Origin: Pseudochrobactrum sp. sp1633
GTDB lineage: Bacteria; Pseudomonadota; Alphaproteobacteria; Rhizobiales; Rhizobiaceae
DNA: 64,000 nucleotides
Direction of reading: 5' to 3'
NCBI RefSeq assembly: GCF_030376605.1
Contig: NZ_JARRAE010000001.1
Span: 310,001-374,000, forward strand
Shown here: piece after piece, positions 63,809 through 64,000 of the stretch
How positions within the stretch are numbered: position 1 is the stretch's first letter
Layout of the letters: every line of letters starts with the position of its first letter
The notes under the pieces: generated by a model
Told to the model about the DNA's origin: nothing
Databases searched by the model: none
Seen by the model: only the letters and a program-made list of their open reading frames with translations
Program-made: the position numbers and the translations under genes

Positions 63809-63823
63809 GAACAACAGAAGAAC
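63809..63823. promoter_or_regulatory. LexA/SOS box of recA
   Basis: GAAC-AACAGAA-GAAC is the exact GAAC-N7-GAAC (reverse GTTC-N7-GTTC) site of alphaproteobacterial LexA, 124 bases before the recA ATG. The surrounding AT-rich sequence holds the promoter. Confidence 0.85.
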
Positions 63824-63946
63824 AAAATATGATAATTCTTTTAAATCAATGAGTTAACCATCTTGCGAATTAAGAACAAATGGGATACATATTATCCATA
63901 AAGTTTCATTCTGCGGACTTCAAGTGACACAAAGGGATGGTGTAAA

Positions 63947-64000
63947 ATGTCTCAGAATTCATTGCGACTTGTTGAGGATAAATCAGTGGACAAATCAAAG
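63947..64000 (+). CDS. recA: RecA recombinase, first 18 codons (partial)
   Basis: The frame from ATG 63947 to the window end codes MSQNSLRLVEDKSVDKSK, which matches the N-terminus of Brucellaceae RecA almost residue for residue. AAAGGGATGG upstream gives a ribosome site. RecA forms filaments on single-stranded DNA for recombination and LexA cleavage. The SOS box upstream supports the call. The rest lies beyond the window. Confidence 0.92.
   Translation, partial: MSQNSLRLVEDKSVDKSK

Overview
The window looks like chromosomal DNA of an alphaproteobacterium of the Brucella/Ochrobactrum/Pseudochrobactrum type (Hyphomicrobiales). The evidence is the CckA phosphorelay kinase, a one-cysteine DksA, a very large polar-growth (GPR/RgsE-like) coiled-coil protein, MucR-less Rhizobiales-style gene content, the alphaproteobacterial SOS box GAAC-N7-GAAC in front of a recA start that reads MSQNSLRLVED, and palindromic intergenic elements of the kind common in Brucellaceae. 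No phage, insertion sequence, CRISPR array, tRNA or rRNA was recognised. Coding density is high and base composition looks even.

Layout. 1-9.5 kb: end of a GMC oxidoreductase, small enzymes, a barrel-like outer membrane protein, a choloylglycine-hydrolase-family gene broken by one in-frame TGA, a fosmidomycin-resistance-type MFS pump with a divergent AraC regulator, and stress proteins. 9.6-13 kb: an orphan peptide-type binding protein and a succinate-semialdehyde-type dehydrogenase. 13.1-18 kb: the 1608-residue GPR-like protein. 18.5-20.3 kb: ferredoxin and ferredoxin-NADP reductase. 21.2-23.1 kb: folP-folB-folK. 23.2-32.5 kb: YcjX/YcjF-type pair, SixA-like phosphatase, dksA, a FliO-like membrane protein, and cckA. 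32.6-35 kb: an orphan LivJ-type binding protein and an MFS exporter.

35.3-44.5 kb is the most interesting region. A divergent RpiR regulator faces an operon that encodes an N-formylglutamate-amidohydrolase-like enzyme, a complete TRAP transporter (Q, M, P), a glutamine-synthetase-like ligase, an aldehyde dehydrogenase and an iron-type alcohol dehydrogenase. Together these could import an amino alcohol or related amine, gamma-glutamylate it, oxidise alcohol to aldehyde to acid, and release glutamate plus an amino acid. This would be a variant of the Puu/Ipu gamma-glutamylation logic that lacks the amine oxidase.

44.5-56.7 kb: secreted Dabb protein, tandem-hotdog thioesterase, a cobalamin riboswitch still standing in front of a heavily deleted metE remnant, NAD-type glutamate dehydrogenase with a tandemly duplicated hairpin tail, MgtE, a MerR regulator, a heparan-alpha-glucosaminide acetyltransferase-like membrane protein, L-serine dehydratase, and a T4 endonuclease V-like repair enzyme coupled to an N-acetylglucosamine-kinase-like gene. 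57.3-62.7 kb: a sugar ABC operon (binding protein, two permeases, Gfo/Idh dehydrogenase, UgpC-type ATPase). 62.9-64 kb: an OmpA-type lipoprotein, then the start of recA behind an SOS box.
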